NCBI GenBank assembly: GCA_022885665.1
Contig: JAGQDJ010000133.1
Coordinates: forward strand, 113,230-177,229
DNA length: 64,000 nt
Reading direction: 5' to 3'
Origin: Triops longicaudatus
Lineage: Eukaryota > Arthropoda > Branchiopoda > Notostraca > Triopsidae
In this document: in pieces, positions 12,701 to 25,209 of the stretch
How the letters are laid out: every line of letters starts with the position of its first letter
How positions within the stretch are numbered: the first letter of the stretch is position 1
The notes under the pieces: model-generated
Database searches by the model: none
What the model saw: only the letters and a program-made list of their open reading frames with translations
What the model was told of the DNA's origin: nothing
Program-made: the position numbers and the translations under genes

Positions 12701-15700
12701 TTTATTGGACTACCGCACTCGTTGTGGATCGACAGCCCTGCATCGAGCTGCAGAGAAAGATAATATTGAAGCTGTACGCACGTTACTCGATCTGGGTGCA
12801 TCGCCCAACTATCTAGATGGCAAAGGCGCCAGTCCGCTTTACAATGCCGTCTTGGTGTCCGCAGCTCCGATGTTGTGCGAAGCCCTTTTACACGATTATT
12901 CCGTTATAGGGGTGCAGGACGCTCAAGGGTGGCATGAAGTACACCAAGCGTGTCGTAATGGGCTCGTGCAACATCTGGAACACTTACTGTTCTACGGCGC
13001 CGACATCGACTCACGGAATGCGTCGGGTAACACGCCACTTCACGTCTGCGCAGTAAATAATCAGGAGGCCTGCGCCCGCCTTTTGCTCTTCCGGGGAGCA
13101 GATAAGGAAGCCCTGAATTACGCCAATCAGACGCCCTACCAAGTGGCGGTCATTGCAGGGAATCTTGAATTGGCCGCATTAATTCACCGACATGGACCAG
13201 ATGATGTCGGTAATACATCATGATACATATTCCTATGTTTCTTATTGTATACCCTTTCCAGTCGTATGTTTATTTACCCTCTTTTATTTACTATTTGCAG
13301 TACCCTTCAAGGAAAATCCCTCCTATAACCCGAGGCGACGCAAATCGGGCACGGGCTTTGTCCGCAAACCTTCGAGCGCACCAATTCGCATGCCTACCTC
13401 AACATCTTGTTCAAATTTACCCCTACCATCCCCGTCCTTGTCTTCCTCCTCTTCTTCAACTACTTCGACTATTAGCGGCGGTGTCCGGGTCCTACCAGCG
13501 TTACCATTAGCGCCACCCGCCGGATCCACAAACGACAGGTGGTTAAACCACGGCCCTTTGTCGATAAGTTCTATGTCCATTCGGAGCGAGACAGGCAGCT
13601 CATCATCTTGCACGGCTGACAGTGAAGATAATGCGTCCGCTGTGGGAAGTGTCCACATTGGTAAGTTGAGAACGATGGGAGTGAAAAATAAGTTATCTCA
13701 GTAAATAATTATAAGTAAACATGTATGTAAAAAATCGTGGAAAAAAATTCAAAATTGATTCTAAGCAGATTATTTTGTCATAGATAAACCATGCGTTGAC
13801 CATTGCGATGTAACAAGTGAGAGTTCTGGTGTCGGAACATCAAGTAGTGGCAGTGCTGGTAGCTACGATACCACGCCTACGGCCGACAGGTTTGACCGTT
13901 CCGTTCCCTCACCGATGGCACTGATAATGCCTGGACGCATAGTCACTGTTGTAGAAAATTACGCGTCGCCCGAGCCAGGACACCTTCAGCTTTGTATCGG
14001 TGACACTGTCAAAGGTACGTGCGCCGTGGTTTAGATATATGAAGTTGTTTATTATATAAATCTACCGTATTATTGTATTTTTACATAATAATCAGCAATC
14101 ATTTTACGGAAATTGTCAGTTGTTCATCAAAGTTCCTCACCTTGGTTGGTTTTGCAAAGTTCCAACTCACCGAAAGAGTTTGCTTATTAGCAAACGAAAA
14201 GACAGCGAGCTTCACGCAATATAAGGATTTTTTTAAATATACATTCGTGAATATTTATAAATTTTACGAATTATCCAATTATCTATATAAGGTTGCAGTG
14301 TAATTTGCAGTTAAGCATTTCTACTTGCCCTAAGATCAAGTAAACGTATTCTTAATTAAGAATGAATAAGCTGAAAACTTCCAAATTAGAAAACACTGAA
14401 ACGAAAAAGTATTTCTTCCAACAAAACCCCGGAATTATGTTATTTTTGCACCAAAAGAAAGTTTTCTCGCAGCGAATTCAGTTGCAAGTGGAAAAGTGCA
14501 CGTTTCGGGACTGACAACGTTCAACGTCTTCATCTGGCCTAAACTCTCCCGTTGAGTCCTACAGTCGTGATGGCACATTGCTAAGACCTGAGTTCGTAAT
14601 GAGCACTAGGTACTACTAGCTAAATTCGCCATTGCAAAAGAACTTTGTCACCGAGACCATTTTCGTAGATAAGTTTGTATGTGAAAGTGGTCTTATTATA
14701 GTTGCGTGTTGAAGTACATTATTCCTGTTCGCATGAATTCTTTTCGAAACCGTTTATTTATTACAATGAAACGTTTAGTGACTGGATCTACTGACTGCGG
14801 CTTCTTGGAAGGAAGCGTCAGGGACAAAAGCGGTTTGTTCCCACCGTTTTGCGTCCAAGATGTCCAACTTCGTAACCCTGGCAAAAACTTGGGACCGTTG
14901 TCGACGCCACAAACACGGAATGCGATGTCGGTGTACGCTGAAACTGGATCGCTCAGTGATAGGGTAGCTGGAAGAAGGGAATTAATTGCTCAAAGTTACG
15001 GAACGACGCCTCGCTGGAAAGCAGCGTACGTGTGAAACTGCTAAGTGTTTTATGTTTAACTAAGACCTATTTGTTTTTAGGAGTTTTGGAGAACCGAGGA
15101 CAGTATTTCTGCGGAAGGGACAGAAAAGCTTTGGTTTCGTACTACGTGGTGCAAAAGCAGCCTCGCCTGTATTGAAGCTGCACGCTGGCGAGAATAGACT
15201 ACCAGCAATGCAGTATTTGGATAGCGTTGAACCAGGCAGTGTTGCTGACCGGGCAGGCTTGAAGGCCGGGGATTTTCTGCTGAACGTATACCTTTACACA
15301 CAAGTTCTGTTTGTACAAACTAGCTAACTTGTTTCATTAGATTAACGGAGAAGATGTTTCTCAAGCGTCGCATGAAGCCGTCGTCGAGATTATTAGAAAC
15401 TCTGGTGACCTGCTGTCGATTACGGTATGTTCGCTACCGGACCCGTCAGCGATGGAAGCCGAGAAACCGGATAACTTGCGTCAGTGTTTAACACTACCGC
15501 GAAAATTACCCGGAGGTAATCACAGATTCGATATAACGGATCAGTATTTTACAATATGTAAGGGTTTTGTGAATAATGTACCCTTTATCAAGTGTTCCTT
15601 GCGGTCTTCATTTACAAAGTCATTTGTTACAAAGCTTTGTCCACAACGTATCCAGCTAGAGATTCTGCTAGACTTTTACGGTAGAACTCCGATTTTGTCG

Positions 15701-18700
15701 ATTACGCTTATGAAAACTTAAAATTTTAATAACCGCCTCGTCAAATATTTTTCCCCAAATAGTGAATTTTTACGGTGATGTTAAAGCAGTTGCTCATGGA
15801 TAATACGAGATTTTCTCTTAAGAGTCTTGAAAGGTTGTAATTTTAAGTATAAAAAAATTTATTTATTTTCGAGTATTATTCCTCATCATATGAAAAAAAA
15901 TCTCAATGCATTTAACGCGTGAGTCTGGTTTTGTCAACTGTCATCAGACTTATTAACTAACTCACCTCCCGATCAACTGACAGAATTGAAGTTCTAATGT
16001 AATTGTCTTTATTTATATCTTACTTGTGTTATAAACGTCTGTTTTTAGTTTGATATGGTATATAAAAATCAACTGAATAAAATTTGAAAGGTATCCAAAA
16101 GTCCACAGTTTTTCGATTTCTAACATTTTGTTTGTATTAGCCCGGCCGCCTATGCCGCCACAGAGGGATCCAAGGACAACATTGAGCGTAGGAAAAGCAC
16201 GTGCTCGATCGGTCGTTTCTGAACTCAAAGAACTGGGTAATTCATTTTCAGCTTCTTATTTGCCTTCCTGTTAAACTCTTTCTTTGAATTGTGTTATTTT
16301 TTTAAATCATGTTTCCTAAGAAATAAGTAACTCGAATCTTTTTGTTTGCTGGTTTAGAAAATCTGCATAAAGAAGGAGGCGACGTCTTTTACAACCAACC
16401 GGAGGAAATGCGAACGGCCACCATTCGGCCAAAATCCCATTACGCCAAGTCGGTCGTGTCTCCTCGTTGCCGGTTGCGCGGCATGGAACCGGAAGCGGTG
16501 CCCACACCGCGTCCGCCGCGGGTTTACGCTAGCGTATCAGAAATGAAGCGACTTCGCCACGGCAAGCAGGCACATGAACTAATCAAACTCCACAAGGAAT
16601 ACCACAGCAGTCCTGATCTGAACCAGAGCAACCATGAAGTGCTCACCAGGCTCAGTTCAGCCGAACAGGTGACAAACTCCGAGCTGGTCTCGACCACCGT
16701 GATGCCCGGGGAAGAAGAGCACTGGCGCAAAAGCTTTAGCCAGAACGATGTTCATGACCTGTACCACGCCGCGCGCAAATCGCGTACCTCTTGGTCACCC
16801 AACTGTGATTTTTCCCTTCTTCCCCCTACCACCCCTTACTGCCCACCGGACATTGCCGAAAATTACTTACAGGACCACACAGACGGGGACGATGAAGGTG
16901 AAAATTCCGAAGAAGACGAAGACTTGGATGACAATACTCCAGTAGCAGACAACGATCAAGTTGAGCAATCCAGGGTCGGAATTCGGTCGGAGGGGAGCGT
17001 GTATCGAAAAGTCAAGCAGTGTAGGCCCATTAGCTTATCAGGGTCTAACTTATCCGATTCCGTCAATGTCCATGTACCTCCCCCGCAATACCCTCCACCC
17101 CCTCCGCCTCCTCCATCGCAGGTTGTCAAGGTCGACGTCTCCAAAGCCCAGTCCGAGTACGCAACACTGGGAGTCCGGGTTTCCGAAGTATCCGACGCAC
17201 CCATCATGTCCAGTTTCCGGCCAACGAACAGTGCCAAACTGTACGCCTCGCCGGACGAGTGCAAGACCATAGGTTACATGAGTATCCGCAAGAGTGCTCC
17301 GGGATCTTCTGCGACCTTAAGGCCTGCCAGTAGTGCGAAAACCGTTCCTCGTAGTCACAGTCTCACTTTACGTGATCCACGAAGGGATAAACAATTACCC
17401 AACGCCAACCACCCTGGTTCACGTAACAGCGTCGCCTCGCTGATGTCCAAATCAATGGGTTACCAGTTTGAGACGCCGGAGTATGGTCATTTGACAGCGA
17501 CAAGTAACAAACAGCCCTTAATTCCTGAACCAGATTACAACGATTCGAGTGATCGAGATGAGAAACTTGATGCCAATTGCCGAAAAATGAAAGGACTAGT
17601 CATTGTGGATGGGAAGGGACAACCGGTGAAGGATTCAAACCTCGTGGAAGAGGGTCATCGTCAAAATGGTCAAGTGAAGATCTCGCAGCATGAACAAGGA
17701 CGCGAAGGAATGAGGAAGCTCAATAATAAGGTAGAAACCGATCCGATCCGGATTCAGGTGAAACACCAACCTCCGCCGCTAGTAAGCCGTCAAGAAGCTC
17801 CAATACTCTCAATACCCAAGTCGCAGAGCTTTGCGTTGGAGTTACAACGAGCTAAATCAGGGTTAAAGAACTCGCAATCGTACCCTGAGCGCTTTGAGGA
17901 CGACCCGGTGGTAAAGATGACGGATAACAAGGTACATGTTACACGGATCTCGGTTGGCGAAAGCAAAACGGTAGGCAACGTGGAACAAGTGCCAACGTAC
18001 GCGGTCAGTGGCTTCGTACCGTATCCTAGTGGTAAGCCTGAACAACGGTGCAACGTGTCGGTTATCCACGTTACGTCGGAAAACACAGAATACGGAACAG
18101 ATTTTAATCTTCGAACAAAATCAGAACAAGGAGAGCAGCGAGAATCGTTGGATCAGGACTCGGTCAGCACCTTATCGACATTAAGCTCGCTGTCCAGCAG
18201 CTCAGCGTCATCCGAGAAGGGCAATCTTGCTGGTGAGTGTGAGGAGGAATTAGCTCCGTGTTTGCCCGTTTTCCGGAATGCTGCGCAGCAACGGGGCTAT
18301 GTGGCTGAACGGAGTATTAAAGAGAGCTTGAAACTTATTCGGAAACATGTTGAGGCGTTGAGTGAGCCGACATCCCCTCTAGTTCCACCCCCACCTGAAT
18401 TTGGAGAACATAGCGAAACTACAGGTGACTTTATTCCGCCCCCACCGTTCGAATTTTCTGATACAGCTTACCGGGTCCATATTAATGAATTCCAAGGTCA
18501 CGGGCGACAAGCGTGTGGTATGCGGGCAGTTCCAGACGATTTTATGGCGTACCGGAATGCCAACGTTCGCATTGTCGGTTCGGTACCGAAACGCGTTTCT
18601 TTTAGTCCCGAAGTATTTTCGGGTGACAATCAGCCAGCAGCGGTTCATTACTCGATGAAACCTTTAGAAGAGTGGCACACGAATGATACGTTGGAGTGGC

Positions 18701-18882
18701 TGGATAGCCTCTCCTTGTCTGAATATAAGTACGAGTTTCTGAGACGGGGGATCGATGGACGGAAATTGTCCAATTTGAACAATCAGATCTTGGTCAATTT
18801 GGGAGTGAAGCGTATGAGCCATAGGCTAATCATCGAGCAATCTCTCAAATCCCTATTGAACAAGGCTATGAACCACGGATGA
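9769..18882 (+). CDS. Shank (Prosap): SHANK/ProSAP postsynaptic scaffold protein, complete
   Basis: Master scaffold of excitatory synapses that links receptor complexes to Homer and actin. Eleven coding exons: 9769-9951, 10345-10470, 12389-12569, 12628-13209, 13301-13660, 13784-14014, 14779-15031, 15081-15285, 15341-15515, 16141-16236 and 16358-18882. Joined they give 4917 nt, 1638 aa, with no frame break. Domains in order: SPN (ubiquitin-like, about 17-110, with NGRAGKFLDEER), ankyrin repeats (about 130-355), SH3 (528-585), PDZ (about 644-737, FGFVLRGAKA), a conserved linker RDPRTTLSVGKARARS, a polyproline run (about 1037-1052), PPxxF-type Homer ligands near 1474 and 1490, and a C-terminal SAM domain (about 1564-1632). 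The domain order is diagnostic. The start is the first ATG before the SPN domain. Upstream non-coding exons are possible. The donor of exon 7 was set at 15031 because it keeps the frame into the PDZ domain. Confidence 0.95.
15678..15718. repeat. Dispersed repeat, pogo-like end, in SHANK intron 9
   Basis: Partner of the copy at 50357-50396: an identical CGGTAGAACTCCGATT core, then TGTC and TTATG with AAACT at matching spacing. It lies wholly within the intron and does not touch coding sequence. Confidence 0.45.
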
Positions 18883-21042
18883 TTTCCTTGTTGTAACATC
18901 GTGGTAAAAAAAAGCTTCAAATATTAGTGCCAAGTTTTCTTACTAGCAAAATAATGAAACATCGATAAGGTTTAGGATTTCAGAAGTGCAGTTTTGTTTA
19001 TTGCAATCTTCTCGTCGACTTTTTTTTAGTCCGAATGTTACTACACTTTTTCTCTTCCTATCCCATGCGTAAGATAGTCGGCGTTAATTCCATTGACCCA
19101 GTTTTTCGTGGCCCCAGTTTCATATAACGTCCCCCTCCCCAAGTCTTATTGTTTTGTTAATTTAATAACTTCTTGGTTGTGTAGCTTGCAATACTTACCA
19201 TTATAACTATGGGAGATTCTAACTGTAAATGCTCATTGTAGTTCGCGTGGATTTTGAAGATCTTGTAATTACAACCATTTCGCCCATTTGATTAGCTTTC
19301 TGAGTGTGTGTGTGAGTGTATGTCTGTTTTTTCTTTTTTTTTCACTATGACGGACGAAATTCATAGTTATGGACAATTAATGCCACAGAGAACTAGAGAC
19401 TTGTTTGACGTTCAGTATGCACAAACCATCTATTTCGGAACCAAAATTTTGCTGAAGAAGCACAGAAGCCTAAGGGAAACAAAAGAATTCAATCTATGCC
19501 AAGAGTACAGCACACGCAACAAGCTGTGTTCTATGCACATACAGACGAATATGACGTATGTATGTAAGCGTGGTGCCCTAATTAGACGATGTATATCCAA
19601 TTATACAATGGTCAGAATTGGAAGTATATTAATTTCGATTTTTAGAATGGGCAATAGTGCCGCGAAAGAAGTTGTCGATTTCGTATCTAGTACAGGTGGC
19701 ATGAAATCACGTTGGAACACTGGTAGTTCGTATTATGCGAAAAGGATATATTTCATTTAGAATTGGGGGAAAGATATCCATCTGTTCGTAAATTGGTAGA
19801 TTACGTCTCTATTATGTGCTCCGTGGCATTTCTTCCAGGTTTTCTATGTTGAAATTTAAGATAATTAAAAGTATAACCCAATTAATTATATAAGCAAATT
19901 AAGGGTATAACCTAGCCTAAGCCATTGCACAGTGCTCTACGGCAATGAGCTTGGCTCACGCCGAAATTCCTTCAATTAAAAAATACTCTAACCTGAAGTC
20001 CACTGGGCGTATAATAAAACAGCACCCTTCAGAAAGCTGAAGACGATAATACGCTGAAACATCGACAAAATACTGTTACTTAAATACGATAAAACACTTT
20101 TACTTAAATATTCTTAGAATATTTGTGACGTACTTACCTATTGTGGACAACTTACTTAGCTTATTGAATGTCTTCTAAATCCGTTTTCAAAACAGTCAAT
20201 TGTGTTCCACCCGATCCCAAGTTCAGAGAGTTTGTAATACGCGGCACTGATACATATCGATTACCTATGTTGTGATCTGCGCACATCAAAACACGATAGT
20301 TTTCTTAGAACGTCAAAATTAATTGGTCCTAGTTTTAGAAAGCAGTCTAATTTACCAAATTGGAATGAGTTGTGAGTAATACCCTGTCGCCTTATTTTTC
20401 TGCTTATCTCAATTTTATTACGCACCATTGTTAAAAATATTGAACGCTTTCTAAGCTTTTCGTCGTCTATGATGCTACTCGTCTTAATGTAGTTAGAGTT
20501 GTACAGTTAGAAACTCCCCAAATTTCGTCATCGTACGTCACTCTCCACATACCAGCGTCATAGATTACATACATTTATGTTCGGAGAAACCTTACCAGTT
20601 AAGCTTATTACTGTCGCTTGTCAGTTATTATTACTGTCACTATTATGCAGCGGAATAGCATGTCTTGCCCCTCAGACGTTGCCTTCTCGTTGCCTTTAAA
20701 CCAGCTGCGTTTTGAGTTTGCAAATCTTCAAACATGCAGGAAAAACTAAAACGTGAACCTATACGCTATTATGTGTATCGAAGTTCGTATATCGTGAACG
20801 TTATTCGACTCAAAAGATACCTCATGGCCAAAGGTTTTTTGTATTTCTAAAATTAAAGCGTAAAATACGTGCCGTTGCACCGGATAAGTGATTGAGTTTA
20901 ATGGCGACTTTCCTTTGGGAAAATTATGCCCACTGAGTTTTCCTAAAGGAACTCGACATACATAATTCGTAGTAACAAGCATTGAGCTATTTTCACGACT
21001 GTAAACAAAAAAAAAATACCAAAAGGAAATTTCAGGGTTAAA
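18883..21042. other. SHANK 3' UTR and intergenic DNA
   Basis: AT-rich and without a recognisable gene. A 150-codon open frame at 19308-19760 on the plus strand shows no family resemblance and most likely lies in the SHANK 3' UTR. A pyrimidine-poor TTTCAG at about 21029-21034, just before the next gene's first ATG, could be the end of an intron after an upstream 5' UTR exon. Confidence 0.5.
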
Positions 21043-24000
21043 ATGACATTACTTTTAGGATCTCTTCGGCGCTTTCTTTGGGGTTGTTCGAAAACATGCA
21101 GCTGTAACACCATGGGTGGAGCTTTGAGCAGCTTCTTTCAGTCTGGCACTACTTTGCTGTCCTCTGGTAACCACCGTGCCGTCACTGAATCCACAAAAGA
21201 AGCGATCAAGGATGTATTCAACGCGTTGCGAGCCAATCCTCGCATAAACGTGGCTCGTTTAGAAGGTCTACTCGCACGAATACCTAAAGTAACGCAATAA
21301 ATAATTCCAGTTATGGTACAATGAAAACATTTTTCTCATTTTTATGCCTTTAGAGTGAGAACATCTTATCAGTACGGAACGATGAAGGATATAATTTGCT
21401 TCAGAAATGTGTCGGGATCAATCACGTCGACTTGGTGCGATGGATTTTGAGTCGGCATGTCGATATAAACAGAGGTGCCTGTTCCTTACCACTGCACATT
21501 GCTTGTCTTAGAGGGTAAGCTTGATAAAAAAAAGAACTTAAACTAGCGGTTAGCTCGTGAAAATTGCGCAGTAAAACAATTCAAATTGAAAATTATACAT
21601 CCAAAAGGAAGCTTGGTTTAATCCAGCACAAAAAAATAGAGGGAAAAATGAGCTACAAAGAAAGGTTTAACCTTAGCTAAAAGGAAAATTACGGAATAAG
21701 AATACAGAAAATAATTCTCTCGTTAAAAGGGTGTCAAGATATGGGAACTTTCGGAATGTCACATAAATGTGTTACCATAAAACGGGGTTATTCTAGACAT
21801 GTGTGGCCATCTTGAACATGTACTGCGAACATTTACTCGATGTTAAAAGTTACCCAGTGAACTTCGACCCTTTTCCTGTTTTGTGACTTATTGCTTTTCC
21901 GAGGCTAGCGGGGAGGGATCAAGGAGGAAGCTACATACGAAGAAAAAACACACAAAAAAAAACTCAAAAACCAATCTTAAAAGTTGTAAGTCTGGTTAGG
22001 CCAAACGAAAGCATTCGTCAAAACCGCAGGAAATGCAACCAAAATGCGAATGAAGCAAGAAATAAAAGTTTTAAGGAACAAGCTCCTCCTTTTCTGTTGA
22101 TCACTTCATTCATATTTTTCCCTTAAATAACTGAAGTCTTTTTCTTCAAAAAATGTTCAATGCGTTCAGCTAATCGACGTGCAATAACGCCAAGAAGTGA
22201 ATTTCTGTCAAAATGTTATTTCTGAATTTTGTCGAGCAATTTCTTGTTCACGTTCAGAATCGTATTCGTGGCGGGAAAACTTTTGACAATACAGTACTCC
22301 GGAATTTTACAGTGACGTCAAAAGTCAAAAGCTTTTATCATTATGTAGTGTAATCTACACAGTGAAAGTTTTCTGTTTTTATTTTTCTCTGAAATTAGTC
22401 AAAATTTACTGGAAAAACGAAAAAAAAAAACGCTTTTTCGTTCAGAATATCCCCGTTTTACGGTAACCTTACAAGATCGCTGGAAAGAAGACTTATCTAA
22501 GAGCAAGTATTTTGTACTGTAACCCAAGAGCCGCACCGAGCTTAGCTCAAGCTGTAACCTCATAATAATAATTGAAAAAAAAAATAACTTAAAACGATGG
22601 GAAAGCGGGCATTGTGCAGTAAAGTAATGGTGTAATGAAGTAAGGTCGTATTTAGGGGGTTGAGAGGGGTTCGACTCTCGCCCCCTGAAATGTTTTCTAT
22701 TTACTGGGGGAGATACGGAAGTGCCAAACGTGCCAAAAAAAAAAACTGCATTTGGCAGAACTCCTCTTGAACTCTCAACCTCCCCCCTCCCCCGCCGGAA
22801 TCCTGGATACGGACCTGTAATAATGTTTAGAAAGAGTAACACATAAAACGAAAGTCTTCTATCACATGTGAATATTAGCAAATTAAGGTTATTTCGTAGA
22901 TACGAAGATTGTGTGGAATTATTGCTAAAACATGGCGGCAGAATTGACGCAGAAGCTCGAATGTGTTGGCCCGGGCCTCATAATCAGAATTGCGAAGAAA
23001 GCAATCAAACTTGCGAAGAACGGTTGAAGTATTGTAAGTAGTGTATTTTAAACTTCCAATTACAGTGCTGCTCAAATTTTGTTAACTTCGTTAATTGCAG
23101 ATGAAGCTGTAGCGGACCGATCCAGCGATAAACTGCAAAGTGCCATCTACTACGCCATTGATGGTGACCAAGTGGAAATCCTTGAGCTTTTGACCCAACA
23201 GGGTGAAGATCACTGGTTGCCTTGGCAACAGAAACGACCATTACTCCATATAGCTTGCGAGCGTGGTGCGTGGAACTGTGTTCGATACTTGGTGTCAGAA
23301 CGACCCGAAGAAATTAATCAGTGCTATGATGAATATTATCCGTTACACCAAGTAAGTGTCTGCAAAGCTAGATACTGCGTGTGTACTGCGAAGGTCCCAA
23401 AACAGGAAAAAAAATCCATTGTAAAAGAAATTGTAGAATTTGGCTAAAATAGTCTACATTTCTCAAATAGGCTGCTTTGCACGATACCAAATTTGTGGAG
23501 CTTTTGGTAGCATGCGGGGCGCAGACGATTGTACGCACCGCAACGCAACAAATGACCGTGTTACACGTATTGTTCCTACTGGGGAAAAAATCCGCAGAAG
23601 ACACACTGCAAACGGCCAAATTGTTATTGGACCACGGCTTGCGAGAATTGATCAATGAACCTGATTCATTGGGTAATACGCCCTTGCACGCGCTGATCGT
23701 CCGATACGCTTTGGAAGAAGCAAAGTACGGGTACGGCTACGGATCATATGACCGGCACGATGAGCCGCAGCCATGGAACAAATGGGACATGCTTCACATC
23801 GTGCGCTACCTTATCCACCAAGGCGCAGGACCGAGTATCAACCAGAAAGGCAATTCAGCTTTGGCGTGTGTATTACGCCACGTGCGCGACTGGGAATTCC
23901 GTTATGAGCTGCTGGATATGTTACTACAACACGGGGGTGATCCAAACGTAGTGGGAAGAGATGGTAGTGTACCGCTTATGGTTTGCCTTGTTCCCTTGAT

Positions 24001-25209
24001 TAACAAAGATCCTCTGCATCATTTCACCCACACGATGAAGGTAAGCTGAGCAACACCGTTTTCGACTTTTTTTTTTTAAATTCGCATTTGATAAATTTCC
24101 ACGTAGAGCATCGTAAATTTTAAAGGTCAGCAAGCAAAAATAATCTTCTTGATACAAGGACCCTGTGAAACCGTAAAACTTTAAGTGGTTATGTATAATT
24201 AGTAGAACTGCTTGGAGTATTTTGCGCGTTGTAATTTATTAAAAGTGTTTTTTGTTATGTTTTATTTCCCTAGAGTGTCGTGTTCTTATGAAAAACAATC
24301 CTAAAATGGTGTTAATGGATAGTGTTTCTTATTGCTTTAATGTGTTTTTGATGTATTCTTATTCATTTATTTATTTTTTTTTATTTTTCTAGGTATTTTA
24401 CCTCAATTGTGTCCGACTGCTTTGTAAGCACGGCGCTCACACCAATTGCTCATCTCGGTCTAACTTAACCCCCTTACACGTCCTCGTGTTTACCGCCTCT
24501 GAGAACATTGCCCTGAACCGCGAGGAAGAAAAAGCTCAAGCTTTTGCGTTTATTCGCCAGCTTTTGGTGGTGCTTTTGCAGCACGGCTTAGATCCCAACG
24601 TGCGTTTTTCGCAACGGACACAGCACATCCTTCTGTCGCTTATGGATATGGTTCAGAACGCACGTACGCCGGCAGACTTGGAACACGTTCATGCGTTAAC
24701 GTTAACCTTGCTGCAGTTTGGAGCCAATCCTAATGTCCATATTTCTACCACGGAACCCATGATCTGTCATTCCCAGTCGTCAGTTTTTCTCAAAAAGTCT
24801 TCTCATCAGGTATGGAATACTTTATCAATTTAGTTTAACGTAATGTAAAATGTACTTTGTTCAACCTCTCTAGGTGTTGTACTACTATGTCCAGCTGATT
24901 CTGCGACGGGAAGAACTTTTGCTTGACCCGGAGCAACGCTATGCGCGCTTAATCTTGTTGTACTATAATGCTATGGAACATCGTCCTTTGTACGCGTGCC
25001 TGAAACTGCTTTACACGCAATCCGGTCTTGTACCGATGCGTTCTGCGCTTTGCAAGCTAGTACGCGACTTGTACACGAAGCCTCGTTCTCTTAAGCAAAT
25101 CACTCGAGTGACCATCTATAACGCAGTTAAGAAGTGCCCCTCCATGACAGTGACCAAGCTACCGTTACCGGGACCTTTGAAAGAATACTTGTTAAATTTT
25201 GAATCGTAA
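21043..25209 (+). CDS. Ankyrin-repeat and SOCS-box protein (ASB-like)
   Basis: Probable substrate adaptor for an elongin-BC/cullin-5 ubiquitin ligase. Coding exons: 21043-21288, 21354-21514, 22900-23033, 23101-23351, 23471-24040, 24393-24809 and 24874-25209. They join in frame to 704 aa. Many ankyrin-type units can be seen (LPLHIACLRG, PLLHIACERG, YYPLHQAALHD, NTPLHALIV, TPLHVLVF), with spacing less regular than in classic ankyrins. The last 43 residues form a SOCS box: SLKQITRVTI as BC box and LPLPGPLKEYLL as cullin-5 box with an intact LPxP. Two starts are possible: residue 1, or Met24 at 21112, which has a better context (ACCATGG) and would expose MGGALSS, a plausible N-myristoylation signal. 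I cannot say which ASB subfamily this is. Intron 2 (1385 bp) carries repeat DNA. Confidence 0.88.
22615..22820. repeat. Transposon-like G-rich segment inside an intron
   Basis: This block in intron 2 of the ankyrin/SOCS gene differs from its AT-rich surroundings. It has GAGAGGGGTTCGACTCTCGCCCCC, which pairs with itself (GAGAG/CTCTC) and contains a GGTTCGA core like a pol III B box, then an A11 run, then CTCAACCTCCCCCCTCCCCCGCCGGAATCC. It looks like inserted repeat DNA, perhaps SINE or MITE derived. No clear terminal repeats or target duplication were found. Confidence 0.4.

Noticed and set aside
13323..13658. Minus-strand 111-codon frame with an acidic run
   Set aside because: Antisense of the Ser-rich linker in SHANK exon 5; no start context or family resemblance.
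16956..17270. Minus-strand open frame with Gly-rich run opposite the SHANK polyproline segment
   Set aside because: It is the antisense of the CCN-rich SHANK exon; Gly repeats arise simply from the complement of proline codons.
19308..19760. 150-codon open frame downstream of SHANK
   Set aside because: No recognisable domain, ordinary 3' UTR composition and no splice or promoter context.
22399..22881. 160-codon minus-strand frame
   Set aside because: Lies in an intron of the ankyrin/SOCS gene, and runs through repeat DNA and A runs; no domain.
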